Program-made: the position numbers and the translations under genes
Shown: positions 52,143 to 63,158 of the stretch, in pieces
Layout of the letters: every line of letters begins with the position of its first letter
How positions within the stretch are numbered: position 1 is the stretch's first letter
Origin: Erwinia sp. OLFS4
GTDB taxonomy: Bacteria > Pseudomonadota > Gammaproteobacteria > Enterobacterales > Enterobacteriaceae
NCBI RefSeq assembly: GCF_002752165.1
Contig: NZ_MOMB01000046.1
Span: 62,001 to 126,000 of the forward strand
Reading direction: 5' to 3'
Length of the DNA stretch: 64,000 nt
The notes under the pieces: generated by a model
Databases searched by the model: none
What the model saw: only the letters and a program-made list of their open reading frames with translations
Told to the model about the DNA's origin: nothing

Positions 52143-52796
52143 CTTGACTCCTTGCTCCTGGCCTTCAGCAACCGGCAATACTGATTACGTCAGCGCATCC
52201 GGATATACCTGGGCCTGCTCAAATAACACTGCGGAGATAAACACCGGGGAGGTGCTATCTCCAATCTTGATTAAATCGTTATGATTGACATATTAACCGA
52301 CCGGAATAGCCATTTCCGGAACATTCGTCAGAAAACCGGAGAATCCACTGTCCGGATTAAAACAGTATATCGCGCAATTTTTTAATTTAATCGGCGTGAT
52401 GTTCAGATTGATACAGCACAATTTAATCGAAAAAAGCCTGTGTTTTCCACAACTACCGCCGCTTATATACGCAAATATTTTGATTTAAATCAATGTGTGA
52501 CTGAGATCCTCATAAAGAATGAATTTAGTGTTAAATATATGTTTATTTAAAGCTACATAATTCACTTTAAACTTAACCTGATGTTATTTTGCATTAACAA
52601 AATAATTTACATCGATTTAACCCGCATGTTCACCTTTAGTAAGTTTTTCCCACTGACAAATGTCCTGAGCAGAGACAACGATGGCAGGGTGCCCGCCGTC
52701 AGTTCATCAGCAGACGCGTCACCCTGCTGCTAAGCATAGGCGTTATGCGTCAATCTGCCAGCAAGAAAAGCGAAAAATGGCATTTTTTCTGCGTTG
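52143..52796. other. cydA upstream control region
   Basis: 654 bases without a gene. It is AT-rich from 52370 to 52620 and holds the FNR-like site at 52480-52493. A possible ArcA direct repeat (GTTAA at 52530-52534 and GTTTA at 52541-52545, 11-base step) is seen on the + strand. In E. coli the mng genes stand between sucD and cydA; none is here. Confidence 0.6.
52480..52493. promoter_or_regulatory. FNR box of the cyd operon
   Basis: TTGATTTAAATCAA, a perfect match to TTGAT-N4-ATCAA. Its centre is about 344 bases before the cydA start, close to where the upstream FNR site of E. coli cydA lies given that promoter's long leader. Confidence 0.8.
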
Positions 52797-52822
52797 AAAA
52801 AAAGGCCGCTCTCAGGGCGGCC
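52797..52822 (-). terminator. Terminator of the sdh-suc operon
   Basis: On the minus strand GGCCGC-CCTGAGA-GCGGCC followed by seven T, 25 bases after the sucD stop. In E. coli the sucD 3' end also yields the small RNA SdhX; whether this end does so cannot be seen. Confidence 0.9.
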
Positions 52823-52846
52823 AATATGTCGAGTATATTTTAATTA

Positions 52847-53722
52847 TTATTTGGCCGGCAACACCGCTTTAACGGCATCGCCAATGTCAGCCAGGCTACG
52901 GACCGTTTTAACCCCTGCGGCTTCCAGCGCGGCAAATTTTTCATCTGCCGTTCCTTTACCACCGGCGATAATCGCCCCGGCATGCCCCATTCGCTTACCT
53001 TTCGGCGCAGTAACCCCGGCAATATAACCAACCACCGGTTTTGTGACATGCGCTTTAATAAAGGCGGCGGCTTCTTCTTCCGCACTGCCACCAATTTCGC
53101 CAATCATCACAATCGCTTCAGTCTGCGGATCATCCTGGAACATTTGCAGGATATCAATAAAGTTCGAGCCAGGAATAGGATCGCCGCCAATGCCCACACA
53201 GGTCGACTGACCATAGCTAATATCCGTCGTTTGCTTCACCGCCTCATAAGTCAGCGTACCAGAGCGGGAAACAATGCCGATGCGACCAGGTTTATGAATG
53301 TGACCAGGCATAATACCGATTTTGCAGGCACCGGGCGTAATGACACCTGGACAGTTTGGTCCAATCATACGCACGCCAGCTTCATCCAGCTTAACTTTCA
53401 CTGTCAGCATATCCAGCGTCGGGATACCTTCGGTGATGGTAATAATAAGCTTAATCCCGGCATCAATAGCTTCGAGAATACCGTCTTTACAGAAAGGAGC
53501 CGGTACATAAATGACCGAGGCGGTGGCACCGGTGGCTTGCACAGCCTCACGAACGGTATTGAAAACTGGCAGGCCCAGATGCGTGGTGCCCCCTTTACCC
53601 GGGGTGACCCCGCCAACCAGCTGAGTACCATAAGCCAGTGCCTGTTCTGAATGGAAGGTGCCCTGTCCACCGGTGAATCCCTGGCAGATAACTTTGGTGT
53701 TTTTGTCGATCAAAATGGACAT
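52847..53722 (-). CDS. sucD: Succinyl-CoA synthetase alpha subunit SucD
   Basis: Makes succinate and ATP from succinyl-CoA together with SucC. 291 residues (E. coli 289). CoA-binding start [56 protein letters not shown] and the phosphohistidine in [13 protein letters not shown] near 246. The ATG overlaps the last base of the sucC stop. Confidence 0.98.
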   Translation of the reverse strand: MSILIDKNTKVICQGFTGGQGTFHSEQALAYGTQLVGGVTPGKGGTTHLGLPVFNTVREAVQATGATASVIYVPAPFCKDGILEAIDAGIKLIITITEGIPTLDMLTVKVKLDEAGVRMIGPNCPGVITPGACKIGIMPGHIHKPGRIGIVSRSGTLTYEAVKQTTDISYGQSTCVGIGGDPIPGSNFIDILQMFQDDPQTEAIVMIGEIGGSAEEEAAAFIKAHVTKPVVGYIAGVTAPKGKRMGHAGAIIAGGKGTADEKFAALEAAGVKTVRSLADIGDAVKAVLPAK

Positions 53723-54888
53723 TATTTACCCTCCGCTGCGGCAACAACGCGCTGCGCTGCGTCAGTCAGGCTGGTTGCTGCAATAATATTTAAACCGCTT
53801 TCCGCCAGACGCTGGGCGCCCAACTCTGCATTGTTTCCTTCCAGACGTACTACTACCGGCACGTTAACGCCAACTTCAGCAACGGCACCGATAATGCCAT
53901 CGGCAATCAGGTCACAGCGAACAATACCGCCAAAAATATTAACAAATACCGCCTTCACCGAGTCGTCAGAGAGAATAATTTTAAAGGCTTCAGTAACGCG
54001 TTCTTTCGTCGCGCCGCCGCCAACATCGAGGAAGTTAGCCGGCTGGCCACCATGGTGTTTTACGATGTCCATAGTGCCCATAGCCAGGCCTGCACCATTG
54101 ACCATACAACCAATGTTTCCTTCAAGCGCCACATAGTTCAGTTCCCACTGCGCGGCATGCGCTTCACGCGGATCTTCCTGACTGGGATCGCGCATCTCAC
54201 GCAGCTCCGGCTGGCGGAACATGGCGTTACTGTCAGCGCCCAGTTTGCCGTCCAGGCAAATCAGATCGCCTTCTTTGGTGATAACCAGCGGATTGATTTC
54301 CACCAACGCCAGGTCGCGCTCAAGAAACAGCGTTGCCAGACCCATAAAAATTTTCGTGAACTGGCCGATCTGCTTACCGGAAAGCCCCAGCTTAAACGCC
54401 AGCTCGCGTCCCTGCCACGGTTGAGGGCCTGTCAGCGGATCCAACGACATTTTATGAATCAGATGCGGGGTCTCTTCCGCCACTTTTTCAATTTCCACGC
54501 CGCCTTCGGTTGACGCCATAAACACCACCCGGCGCGAACTGCGATCCACTACCGCACCCAGGTAAAGCTCCTGGCCGATATCGGTTGCAGCTTCAACCAG
54601 AATCTGGTTTACCGGTTGCCCGTCAGCATCTGTCTGATAGGTCACCAGACGTTTACCCAGCCAGTTTTCAGCAAAAGCCCGAATATCTTCCTTGCTTTTG
54701 ACTACTTTCACGCCGCCTGCTTTACCACGGCCGCCGGCGTGTACCTGACACTTCACCACCCAGGAGCCGGCGCCAATTTTGGAAGCCGCTTCTTCTGCTT
54801 CACGCGGCGTTGTGCAGGCATAACCTGTCGGCGCTGGCAGACCGTACCGGGCAAACAGTTGTTTGGCCTGATATTCGTGTAAGTTCAT
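53722..54888 (-). CDS. sucC: Succinyl-CoA synthetase beta subunit SucC
   Basis: The nucleotide-binding subunit, 388 residues as in E. coli. ATP-grasp start [60 protein letters not shown] and [12 protein letters not shown]. It lies 94 bases after sucB; a hairpin (GATCGCTG/CAGCGATC, 54920-54940) in that gap may affect expression of sucCD relative to sucAB. Confidence 0.98.
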   Translation of the reverse strand: MNLHEYQAKQLFARYGLPAPTGYACTTPREAEEAASKIGAGSWVVKCQVHAGGRGKAGGVKVVKSKEDIRAFAENWLGKRLVTYQTDADGQPVNQILVEAATDIGQELYLGAVVDRSSRRVVFMASTEGGVEIEKVAEETPHLIHKMSLDPLTGPQPWQGRELAFKLGLSGKQIGQFTKIFMGLATLFLERDLALVEINPLVITKEGDLICLDGKLGADSNAMFRQPELREMRDPSQEDPREAHAAQWELNYVALEGNIGCMVNGAGLAMGTMDIVKHHGGQPANFLDVGGGATKERVTEAFKIILSDDSVKAVFVNIFGGIVRCDLIADGIIGAVAEVGVNVPVVVRLEGNNAELGAQRLAESGLNIIAATSLTDAAQRVVAAAEGK

Positions 54889-54919
54889 GATATTCTATCC
54901 ATTCAGGTCGGAAATAAGT

Positions 54920-54940
54920 GATCGCTGCAGCACAGCGATC
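54920..54940. other. Hairpin in the sucB-sucC gap
   Basis: Perfect eight-base arms GATCGCTG/CAGCGATC with a five-base loop between sucB and sucC. No T run, so it is more likely an RNA stability or processing element than a terminator. Confidence 0.6.
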
Positions 54941-54982
54941 CCATAGAATCAGGGGCGCGTTATATGCCTGCGCCCGCTCAGG

Positions 54983-56209
54983 TTACACGTCCAGAAGCAG
55001 ACGGGTAGGATCTTCCAGCAGCTCTTTGATCGCCACCAGATAGCCAACTGACTCCCGGCCATCAATCAGGCGGTGATCGTAGGAAAGCGCCAGATACATC
55101 ATCGGCAGAATTTCTACCTGGCCGTTAACCGCCATAGGGCGATCTTTGATCGCGTGCATTCCCAGGATCGCACTCTGCGGCGGGTTAATAATCGGCGTTG
55201 ACATCAGCGAACCAAAGACGCCGCCGTTGGTAATGGTAAAGTTGCCGCCCGTCAGCTCATCAACCGTAAGCTTACCGTCACGGCCTTTCACGGCCAGTTC
55301 TTTAATTTTCTTCTCAATATCCGCCATACCCAGCGCATCAACGTCACGCAGTACCGGCGTCACCAGTCCACGCGGCGTTGAAACGGCAATACTGACATCG
55401 AAGTAGTTGTGATACACCACATCTTCGCCATCGATGGAGGCATTTACTTCCGGATAACGTTTCAGCGCTTCAACAACCGCTTTAATGTAGAAAGACATAA
55501 AGCCGAGACGGATACCATGGCGTTTTTCAAACGCTTCGCCATACTGCTTACGCAGATCCATAATGGGCTTCATGTTGACTTCATTGAAGGTGGTCAGCAT
55601 TGCAGTGCTGTTTTTCGCCTCCAGCAGACGCTCGGCCACGCGTTTACGCAGACGGGTCATTGGCACGCGTTTTTCGCTGCGGTTGCCCGGCGCAGGGGCA
55701 GCTGGCGCACTGGTGCTGGCGGCAGGGGCTGCTTTCGCTTCCGTAGGTTTTTTCGCCAGATGTTTTTCCACATCTTCGCGGGTAATCCGACCGCCGACAC
55801 CGCTGCCCTGGATGGCGGCGGCATCAAGGTTATGTTCAGCAATCAGACGACGAATTGCCGGACTGAGCGTTTCGTTGCTTTCACTCTCTTCCAGAGAGGC
55901 GGTCTGACGTTCAGCCGGGGTGGACTCTTTTTTATCCACTTTTGCCGTGGTTTCTTTCCCCGCGCTGTTCCCTTCTTTCAGCCGGCCCAGCGCCTGACGC
56001 GAGGTCACGGTTGCGCCTTCATCCTCCAGAATAGTTTCCAGCACGCCATCGGCAACCGCTGGCACTTCCAGCACAACTTTGTCAGTTTCAATTTCAACCA
56101 GCACTTCATCCCGTTGTACGCTGTCACCAGGCTTTTTATGCCAGGTAGCAACGGTGGCATCGGCAACGGACTCAGGCAGGTCAGGAACAAGAATATCTAC
56201 GCTACTCAT
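54983..56209 (-). CDS. sucB: Dihydrolipoyl succinyltransferase SucB (E2 of 2-oxoglutarate dehydrogenase)
   Basis: The core of the 2-oxoglutarate dehydrogenase complex, 408 residues. Lipoyl domain 1-80 with Lys44 in [11 protein letters not shown]; a charged linker; an E3-binding domain ([20 protein letters not shown], about 113-150); an Ala/Pro linker; and the catalytic domain ending [19 protein letters not shown] with the active His and Asp. It follows sucA by 14 bases. Confidence 0.98.
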   Translation of the reverse strand: MSSVDILVPDLPESVADATVATWHKKPGDSVQRDEVLVEIETDKVVLEVPAVADGVLETILEDEGATVTSRQALGRLKEGNSAGKETTAKVDKKESTPAERQTASLEESESNETLSPAIRRLIAEHNLDAAAIQGSGVGGRITREDVEKHLAKKPTEAKAAPAASTSAPAAPAPGNRSEKRVPMTRLRKRVAERLLEAKNSTAMLTTFNEVNMKPIMDLRKQYGEAFEKRHGIRLGFMSFYIKAVVEALKRYPEVNASIDGEDVVYHNYFDVSIAVSTPRGLVTPVLRDVDALGMADIEKKIKELAVKGRDGKLTVDELTGGNFTITNGGVFGSLMSTPIINPPQSAILGMHAIKDRPMAVNGQVEILPMMYLALSYDHRLIDGRESVGYLVAIKELLEDPTRLLLDV

Positions 56210-56223
56210 TATTTATCCTTTAA

Positions 56224-59031
56224 TTAATCAACGTTCAGCGCGTCATTAACCAGATCTTTTTGCTGCTGCTGGTGAACGGACATATAGCCTACGGCTGGCG
56301 AAGCCGACGCAGGGCGACCGGCATAACGTAATGAAGCCCCAAAGGGCACCGCTTCACGGAAATGGTGCTGACTGCAGTACCATGCACCCTGGTTAAGTGG
56401 CTCTTCCTGACACCACACAAAATCATTTACGTGCGCATAAGGTTGCAACACTTCCTGCAACGCCTTTTGCGGGAACGGGTAAAGCTGTTCAATACGGACA
56501 ATAGCAACATTAGTCTGGTCGTTCTTACGGCGTTGTTCCAGTAAGTCATAATAAACTTTGCCGGAACAAAGAATGACCCGTTTAACACCCTGCGGATCAA
56601 GCGCATCAATTTCACCAATTGCCGGCTTAAATCCGCCGTTAGCCAGATCCTCAAGACTGGAAATGGCCTGCGGATGACGCAACAATGATTTTGGCGACAT
56701 GACCACCAGCGGACGACGCATACCGCGCAGCGCCTGGCGTCGCAGCATGTGATAAACCTGAGCCGGGGTTGAGGGTACGCAAACCTGCATATTTTGCTCG
56801 GCACACAGCTGAAGATAGCGTTCCAGACGAGCTGATGAGTGCTCCGGCCCCTGACCTTCATAGCCATGCGGTAACAGCATAACCAGGCCACACATCCGAC
56901 CCCATTTCTGCTCACCGGAGCTAATAAACTGGTCGATGACCACCTGCGCACCGTTGGCAAAGTCACCAAATTGCGCTTCCCAGATAGTCAGGGTACGCGG
57001 TTCCGCCGTGGCATAACCATATTCAAATGCCAGCACCGCCTCTTCCGAAAGTACCGAGTCCCAGACCTTAAATTCACCCTGACCGTTATGAATATGATGC
57101 AGCGGGGTATAAGTAGAACCGTTCTTCTGATTATGGATCACCGCATGACGATGGAAAAACGTACCCCGTCCGCTATCCTCACCGGAAAGCCGTACCGGAA
57201 TACCTTCATCCACCAGCGTGGCATACGCCAGGTTTTCAGCGCCCCCCCAGTCGAAGGGTTTATTGCCTGCGGCCATTTCACCACGGTCATGGTAGATTTT
57301 TGCCACACGCGACTGCATCTCAACCGCCTCAGGCACCTGACTGATACGTTTTGCCAGCTCTTGCAGACGTTTAATGTCGACAGTTTCCGGATAGCTTTCA
57401 TCCCATTCATGATTGAGATAGGGCGACCAGGTGAAAGAATGCAGGCTCATTGGACGCCATTCAGGCACCACACACTCGCCGGCATCCAGCGCGTCACGAT
57501 AAAGATTAACCAGTTCGGTAGAGTCTTCCGTTTTCACAATGCCTGCAGCTTCCAGACGATCTGCGTAAATTTTACGCGGCGTCGGATGCTTTTTGATTTT
57601 CTGATACATCAAGGGCTGGGTAGCACTCGGTTCATCCGCTTCGTTATGGCCATGACGACGGTAACAAAACAGGTCGATAAACACATCGCGTTTGAAGGTA
57701 TTACGGAAATCCAGTGCCAGCCGGGTCACAAACGCCACCGCTTCAGGGTCATCGGCATTCACATGGAAAATGGGCGCCTGTACCATTTTACCGATATCAG
57801 TACAGTATGGGGTTGAACGGGCATCACGCGGGTTGGAAGTAGTAAATCCGACCTGGTTGTTAATCACAATCCGCACGGTACCGCCAACTTCATATCCGCG
57901 CGCCAGCGACATATTCAGCGTTTCCTGCACCACCCCCTGGCCGGTCACCGCCGCATCACCATGAATCGTAATTGGCAGCACCTGATTACTGCCCGGCTTG
58001 TCCAGACGATCGAGCCGGGCACGCACAGAGCCCATCACCACCGGACTGACTATCTCCAGATGTGATGGGTTAAAGGCCAGCGCCAGATGCACCATGCCGC
58101 CGGCAGTTTCCACATCCGACGAGAAACCCATATGGTATTTTACGTCGCCGGTGCCAAGATGTTCTTTATGCTTACCGGAAAACTCGTCAAATAAGTCCTG
58201 AGGTTTTTTACCCAGTACGTTAATCAGCACATTAAGGCGCCCGCGGTGCGCCATCCCGAGAACCACTTCGCGGGTGCCGCTTTTGCCGGCGTGATGAATC
58301 ATTTCATTGAGCATCGGCACCAGCGCATCACCGCCTTCCAGCGAGAAACGTTTGGCACCCGGAAACTTGGCCCCCAGATAACGTTCCAGGCCTTCTGCGG
58401 CGGTCAGCTGCTTTAAAAAAACCTTCTTTTCTTCGTCACTGAACCTGGCCTGACCGGCTACCGATTCGATACGCTGCTGAATCCAGCGCTTCTCTTCGGT
58501 GCTGGTGATATGCATATATTCCGCACCGATAGAACCGCAGTAGGTTTGCTTAAGCGCGGCCACCAGATCAGCCAGCTTCATGGTCTCTTTACCAATGGCA
58601 AAAGAGCCCACGTTAAACGACTCCTCGAAATCATCAGCGCTCAGGTCGTGAAATGCCGGATCAAGGTCGGCAACCGTTTCCTGTTGCCATAATCCAAGCG
58701 GGTCGAGATTAGCTTGCTGATGACCGCGAAAACGGTAAGCGTTGATCAACTGCAGGACTTTTACCTGTTTCGAATTGGTCGCGGGGTCGGTGACGGAAGT
58801 GGTGTAGCGGGTGCTGTCTTTAGCCAGTCGGCGGAAATAATCACGCGTCTGGGAATGGAACTGTTCAGGTTTGACCCCGGTGCCAGGTAACTGCTGGAAA
58901 AGCGTTTTCCAGACCGCATCCACAGAGTCAGGATCGGTGAGATAATCCTCATAGAGCTGCTCTATGTAGGACTGGTTTGCGCCAGCCAGCCAGGAAGAGT
59001 CCAGCCAGGGTTTCATCGCGCTGTTCTGCAT
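56224..59031 (-). CDS. sucA: 2-oxoglutarate dehydrogenase E1 component SucA
   Basis: The thiamine-diphosphate subunit that decarboxylates 2-oxoglutarate. 935 residues (E. coli 933). The start at 59031 (MQNSAMKPWLDSSWLAGANQ) is chosen by alignment, with AAGGG upstream; an in-frame ATG at 59097 adds 22 residues. Marks: GMAHRGRLNVLINVLGKKPQ, HGDAAVTGQGVVQETLNMS, YRRHGHNEADEPSATQPLMY and LLPHGYEGQGPEHSSARLER. Start of the suc part of the operon; 235 bases separate it from sdhB. Confidence 0.98.
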   Translation of the reverse strand: MQNSAMKPWLDSSWLAGANQSYIEQLYEDYLTDPDSVDAVWKTLFQQLPGTGVKPEQFHSQTRDYFRRLAKDSTRYTTSVTDPATNSKQVKVLQLINAYRFRGHQQANLDPLGLWQQETVADLDPAFHDLSADDFEESFNVGSFAIGKETMKLADLVAALKQTYCGSIGAEYMHITSTEEKRWIQQRIESVAGQARFSDEEKKVFLKQLTAAEGLERYLGAKFPGAKRFSLEGGDALVPMLNEMIHHAGKSGTREVVLGMAHRGRLNVLINVLGKKPQDLFDEFSGKHKEHLGTGDVKYHMGFSSDVETAGGMVHLALAFNPSHLEIVSPVVMGSVRARLDRLDKPGSNQVLPITIHGDAAVTGQGVVQETLNMSLARGYEVGGTVRIVINNQVGFTTSNPRDARSTPYCTDIGKMVQAPIFHVNADDPEAVAFVTRLALDFRNTFKRDVFIDLFCYRRHGHNEADEPSATQPLMYQKIKKHPTPRKIYADRLEAAGIVKTEDSTELVNLYRDALDAGECVVPEWRPMSLHSFTWSPYLNHEWDESYPETVDIKRLQELAKRISQVPEAVEMQSRVAKIYHDRGEMAAGNKPFDWGGAENLAYATLVDEGIPVRLSGEDSGRGTFFHRHAVIHNQKNGSTYTPLHHIHNGQGEFKVWDSVLSEEAVLAFEYGYATAEPRTLTIWEAQFGDFANGAQVVIDQFISSGEQKWGRMCGLVMLLPHGYEGQGPEHSSARLERYLQLCAEQNMQVCVPSTPAQVYHMLRRQALRGMRRPLVVMSPKSLLRHPQAISSLEDLANGGFKPAIGEIDALDPQGVKRVILCSGKVYYDLLEQRRKNDQTNVAIVRIEQLYPFPQKALQEVLQPYAHVNDFVWCQEEPLNQGAWYCSQHHFREAVPFGASLRYAGRPASASPAVGYMSVHQQQQKDLVNDALNVD

Positions 59032-59232
59032 GTTGATGCCCTTAAGCATTTTCTGCTTTTTTCGCCGTGGTGATAAACGGGGCTTTAAAAACCCCACGCC
59101 GCGTTAGCGGCTTGCCGTAGTAAAGATTCAACGATACGAGCACAGATAAAACAATTACCGGCCCGTAAGGGAACCCTGGTAAGATCAGTCTGCCGGCGTT
59201 GACAAACAAACCTTATAAGGGTTTCCGTTGGC

Positions 59233-59254
59233 AGACGGGCAATATTGCCCGTCT
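59233..59254. other. 22-base perfect palindrome between sdhB and sucA
   Basis: Perfect 11-base arms starting AGACGGGCAAT, with no spacer, 13 bases after the sdhB stop. As RNA it would form a hairpin. No T run follows, so it may slow or partly stop transcription or set the 3' end of sdh mRNA before the internal suc promoter. Confidence 0.75.
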
Positions 59255-59266
59255 GAATCAACATCG

Positions 59267-59983
59267 TTATGCCCCGCGCTGCAATAGCATCGACTTAATA
59301 TGGCCGATGGCGCGGGTCGGATTCAGCCCTTTCGGGCACACATTGACGCAGTTCATAATGCTATGGCAGCGGAATACGCTGAAAGCATCGTTAAGGTTAT
59401 CCAGACGCTGATTGGTCTCGGTATCCCGGCTGTCAATCAGGAAACGATAGGCAGCCAGCAGCCCCGCCGGTCCGATAAACTTATCCGGATTCCACCAGAA
59501 TGACGGGCAGGATGTTGAACAGCAGGCGCAGAGAATACATTCATACAGACCGTCAAGCTTTTCACGCTGTTCCGGAGATTGCAGATGTTCACGCGCCGGC
59601 AGGTTCTCTCCGTTATTAAGCAGAAACGGCTTAATTTTCTCATATTGCGCATAGAACTGGCCCATATCAACCACCAGGTCACGAATCACCGGCAGTCCGG
59701 GCAATGGACGAATAACAATTTTTTTCTTGCCATTGCCCAGTGCAGAAACCGGTGTAATGCAGGCCAGGCCGTTTTTACCATTCATATTCAAACCGTCTGA
59801 ACCGCACACACCCTCCCGGCATGAGCGCCGGAATGCCAGCGTCGGATCTTTCTCTTTCAGCCGCATCAGCGCATCCAGCAGCATCATGTCACGCCCTTCG
59901 TCCGCCTCCAGCGAATAATCCTGCATACGCGGCGCGTCATCGACATCCGGGTTGTAACGATAAATGGAAAATTCAAGTCTCAT
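59267..59983 (-). CDS. sdhB: Succinate dehydrogenase iron-sulfur subunit SdhB
   Basis: Carries electrons from SdhA to the quinone site. 238 residues as in E. coli. [2Fe-2S] ligands in CREGVCGSDG and the following Cys near 75; [4Fe-4S] in CILCACC; [3Fe-4S] in CHSIMNCVNVCPKGLNP. The start is ATG 59983, 16 bases after sdhA. Confidence 0.98.
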   Translation of the reverse strand: MRLEFSIYRYNPDVDDAPRMQDYSLEADEGRDMMLLDALMRLKEKDPTLAFRRSCREGVCGSDGLNMNGKNGLACITPVSALGNGKKKIVIRPLPGLPVIRDLVVDMGQFYAQYEKIKPFLLNNGENLPAREHLQSPEQREKLDGLYECILCACCSTSCPSFWWNPDKFIGPAGLLAAYRFLIDSRDTETNQRLDNLNDAFSVFRCHSIMNCVNVCPKGLNPTRAIGHIKSMLLQRGA

Positions 59984-59999
59984 CGTTCTTTCTCCGCAA

Positions 60000-61766
60000 C
60001 TAGTAAGTACGCGCTTTTGGCGGGAACGCGGCGCGCAATTTCGGCTGCATGTTTACCTCACGGCGGGTCATGCTTTCCGATTGCGGCACGTAAAGGCTAT
60101 GGCACAGCCAGTTGGCATCATCACGCTCCGGATAATCGAAGCGACTGTGCGCGCCACGACTTTCAGTTCGGAAGTTGGCCGCTACGGCAGTGGCATAAGC
60201 TGTTTCCATCAGATTATCCAGTTCCAGACACTCCACCCGCTGGGTGTTAAAATCGCTGGAACGGTCATCAAGACGGGCGTTTTTCAGTCTTTCACGCAGT
60301 ACTTTCAGTTCCTGCAAACCTTTTGCCATAGCATCCCCTTCCCGGAAGACCGAAAAGTTATGCTGCATACAGGTCTGCAAGGCTTTGCGCAACTCTGCCG
60401 GATCTTCTCCAGAGGTGTTGTTATCCCAGCGATGATAACGGGCCATCGCGGCATCAATTTCCTCATCACTGGCATCTTTCAGTTCGCCCTGCTCAGCAAT
60501 AGACTCCTGCAGATGCAGACCAGCAGCGCGACCAAACACCACCAGGTCGAGCAATGAATTACCGCCAAGACGGTTAGCACCATGAACCGACACACAGGCG
60601 ATTTCGCCGACGGCAAACAGTCCGGGAATAACCACGTCTTCTCCCTGTGCATTGACGCCCAGCGCCTGACCCGATACCTTCGTCGGAATACCGCCCATCA
60701 TATAATGGCAGGTTGGGATAACCGGGATAGGCTCTTTCACCGGGTCGACGTGGGCAAAAGTGCGTGACAATTCAAGAATGCCGGGTAAACGCGCTTCCAG
60801 CACCTCTTTACCCAGATGGTCCAGCTTAAGTTTAATATGCGGACCCCATGGGCCATCACAGCCACGACCTTCACGAATTTCAATCATCATTGAGCGGGCG
60901 ACCACGTCACGTCCGGCCAGATCTTTGGCGTTAGGTGCGTAACGTTCCATAAAGCGTTCGCCGTGTTTGTTCAGCAGATAACCACCTTCACCACGACATC
61001 CCTCCGTCACCAGCACGCCCGCGCCGGCAATGCCGGTCGGGTGAAACTGCCACATTTCCATATCCTGTACCGGCACGCCGGCACGCAGCGCCATGCCAAC
61101 CCCGTCGCCGGTATTGATATGTGCATTGGTGGTCGACTGGAAAATACGCCCGGCACCGCCGGTAGCCAGCACCGTCGCTCTGGCTTTAAAGTAAACCACT
61201 TCGCCGGTTTCAATACACAGCGCGGTACAACCCACCACGGCACCATCGGCATTTTTTACCAGGTCCAGGGCATACCATTCAGAAAAAATCGTGGTTTTAT
61301 TTTTCAGGTTTTGCTGATACAGCGTATGCAATAAAGCATGTCCTGTACGGTCAGCTGCCGCCGCAGTTCGCGCCGCCTGCTCACCGCCAAAATTTTTCGA
61401 CTGCCCGCCAAAAGGTCGCTGATAAATCCGGCCATCGTCGAGACGCGAAAACGGCAGCCCCATGTGTTCCAGTTCCAGAATGGCTTCCGGCCCGGTTTTA
61501 CACATATATTCAATGGCATCCTGGTCTCCGATGTAATCAGACCCTTTAACAGTGTCATACATATGCCATTCCCAGTTATCTTCATGGCTATTGCCAAGGG
61601 CAACGGTAATGCCGCCCTGGGCTGAAACCGTATGGGAACGGGTCGGGAAAACTTTTGATAACAGTGCACAGCTCTGACCGGACTGGGAGATTTGCAATGC
61701 TGCACGCATCCCTGCCCCGCCAGCGCCCACCACTACGGCATCAAACTCTCTGACAGGTAATTTCAT
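60000..61766 (-). CDS. sdhA: Succinate dehydrogenase flavoprotein subunit SdhA
   Basis: Oxidises succinate to fumarate with covalent FAD. 588 residues. The dinucleotide loop is [10 protein letters not shown] (11-20), and His45 in [12 protein letters not shown] carries the FAD. Other marks are [20 protein letters not shown] and [10 protein letters not shown]. The start at 61766 overlaps the sdhD stop by one base; a longer frame to 61886 would run into sdhD. Confidence 0.98.
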   Translation of the reverse strand: MKLPVREFDAVVVGAGGAGMRAALQISQSGQSCALLSKVFPTRSHTVSAQGGITVALGNSHEDNWEWHMYDTVKGSDYIGDQDAIEYMCKTGPEAILELEHMGLPFSRLDDGRIYQRPFGGQSKNFGGEQAARTAAAADRTGHALLHTLYQQNLKNKTTIFSEWYALDLVKNADGAVVGCTALCIETGEVVYFKARATVLATGGAGRIFQSTTNAHINTGDGVGMALRAGVPVQDMEMWQFHPTGIAGAGVLVTEGCRGEGGYLLNKHGERFMERYAPNAKDLAGRDVVARSMMIEIREGRGCDGPWGPHIKLKLDHLGKEVLEARLPGILELSRTFAHVDPVKEPIPVIPTCHYMMGGIPTKVSGQALGVNAQGEDVVIPGLFAVGEIACVSVHGANRLGGNSLLDLVVFGRAAGLHLQESIAEQGELKDASDEEIDAAMARYHRWDNNTSGEDPAELRKALQTCMQHNFSVFREGDAMAKGLQELKVLRERLKNARLDDRSSDFNTQRVECLELDNLMETAYATAVAANFRTESRGAHSRFDYPERDDANWLCHSLYVPQSESMTRREVNMQPKLRAAFPPKARTY

Positions 61767-62113
61767 CACACACCCCACACCACGACAGTTCCATAAATTG
61801 CATAAACAAACAGGACAACGACAATAACCAGCTGCAGCAACAAACGCAGCGCCACGGATTTCACGTAGTCCGTCAGCACTTGCCACATACCAATCCAGCC
61901 ATGTACCAGAATGGAAAAGAGTGTCAGCAGGGTAAATACTTTAGTGAATTTAGATGAAAAGAATCCGTGCCAGATGTCATAAGTCAGCGAACCCGACATA
62001 ATGACGAAAGCGAGGATATAGAGCACGTAAAGCGCGATTATCATGGCTGCGCCGCGCAGCAGCAACCAGTCATGAATACCGTTACGCCCCAGTGCAGAAG
62101 CATTGCTTACCAT
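61766..62113 (-). CDS. sdhD: Succinate dehydrogenase membrane anchor SdhD
   Basis: A 115-residue anchor with three helices that helps bind haem b and quinone. His71 in [20 protein letters not shown] is in the E. coli haem-region position, and D82-Y83 matches the quinone-site pair. It overlaps sdhC by seven bases and sdhA by one. Confidence 0.97.
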   Translation of the reverse strand: MVSNASALGRNGIHDWLLLRGAAMIIALYVLYILAFVIMSGSLTYDIWHGFFSSKFTKVFTLLTLFSILVHGWIGMWQVLTDYVKSVALRLLLQLVIVVVLFVYAIYGTVVVWGV

Positions 62114-62484
62114 ACGAGGACTCCAGCGAGAACAGACAGCACGACAGTGACAACAAAAGAGATTTGTGCGGAACGCGATCCGGCTTCCAGTGTTTCTCCC
62201 AGAATGCCGAAGTCCATCAGCATATGGCGAATTCCCCCTGCGATATGATAAGCCAGCGCAGTCAGAATACCCCAGGCGATGAATTTGACGATAAAGCTAT
62301 TCATGATAGCTGAAGCCTGCATGAAACCCTCAGGCGATGAGAGCGACAGACCCAGTAACCAGAGCAGAATACCGACGGCAACAAAGGTGATGACGCCTGA
62401 CACGCGGTGGAGAATGGATGCAATCGCGGTAACGGGGAACCGGATCGTAGTAAGATCCAAGTTGACAGGTCTTTGTTTTTTCAC
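62107..62484 (-). CDS. sdhC: Succinate dehydrogenase cytochrome b556 subunit SdhC
   Basis: A 125-residue membrane subunit (E. coli 129). Haem ligand His80 (E. coli His84) is in [16 protein letters not shown]23 and R27 in ASILHRVSG are the quinone residues. The start is GTG at 62484 ([11 protein letters not shown]): a stop codon two codons upstream rules out a longer form, and the ribosome site is weak. The E. coli protein begins four residues earlier at the N-terminus. First gene of sdhCDAB-sucABCD. Confidence 0.97.
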   Translation of the reverse strand: MKKQRPVNLDLTTIRFPVTAIASILHRVSGVITFVAVGILLWLLGLSLSSPEGFMQASAIMNSFIVKFIAWGILTALAYHIAGGIRHMLMDFGILGETLEAGSRSAQISFVVTVVLSVLAGVLVW

Positions 62485-63158
62485 GGTTTAGCCCACACAG
62501 CTTTTTTTATTTTGCTTCCTCCGGTCCTGAAGGCCAGCCAGACAAAAATGCTTGTCTAAATTGAGCACCGTCACCAAAACAGCAACATCCAGTGTTATTG
62601 AGGCGGTAAAACGCTGGGTGGCTCCTGGTGTCAGGGAATTCCGGAGACCTGGCCGAAGTATAGGGGGTTCACAATCTTATTACAATTCCCCTACAAACAC
62701 TTTGGTCACATTTAAATGAAACAGTGATCTCATTCACGGAATGCATATTTAATAGAATTTTAATTGCCTGATTTGACAAAAGTTCAACAATTTTGTTACA
62801 ACCGAACGCATAAAAAATCTATGATGCACAAAAGTTATGGGGATACACTTTCCCCTAAGCACAAGTTATGTAACATTGGGCATCCTGTTAATCTATAACG
62901 CTTATCTGTTAGGTAACAAAAAACATTGATTTTCAGGTTCAGATTTACGCTAAATGAGTAAGTCGTGACCACACCGAATCTTTAACATCCATGAAACGCA
63001 AACTAATCGTGCCCTCATGCTGACATGCGCGTCTGGCTCTGTACCCGAAGGCGAAAATGCCCCAGACTAACCAGCGTGGCACCCGGCGAAAGCAGTACCG
63101 GACATGGTGCATTTCACAGGACGAAGATTCCCACTATGAGGCGCTAAGGAGACTGTAA
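62485..63158. other. Divergent sdhC-gltA control region
   Basis: 674 bases without a gene, AT-rich between 62660 and 62960. It contains the promoters for sdh-suc (leftward) and gltA (rightward) and a CRP-like site at 62723-62738. A small RNA or leader peptide cannot be excluded, but none is recognisable. Confidence 0.6.
62723..62738. promoter_or_regulatory. CRP-like site between sdhC and gltA
   Basis: GTGA-TCTCAT-TCAC (core 62724-62737), matching both halves of the CRP core with the correct six-base spacer. E. coli sdh is activated by CRP-cAMP from a site in the same gap. About 240 bases from sdhC. Confidence 0.65.

Noticed and set aside
52982-53650. Rightward 222-codon open frame across sucD
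   Set aside because: It lies wholly antisense to sucD, whose protein is certain; it is a by-product of codon bias.
55409-56227. Rightward 272-codon open frame across sucB, and a similar 281-codon frame at 56971-57816 across sucA
   Set aside because: Both are antisense to certain genes and have compositions rich in Phe, Arg and His typical of such shadows.
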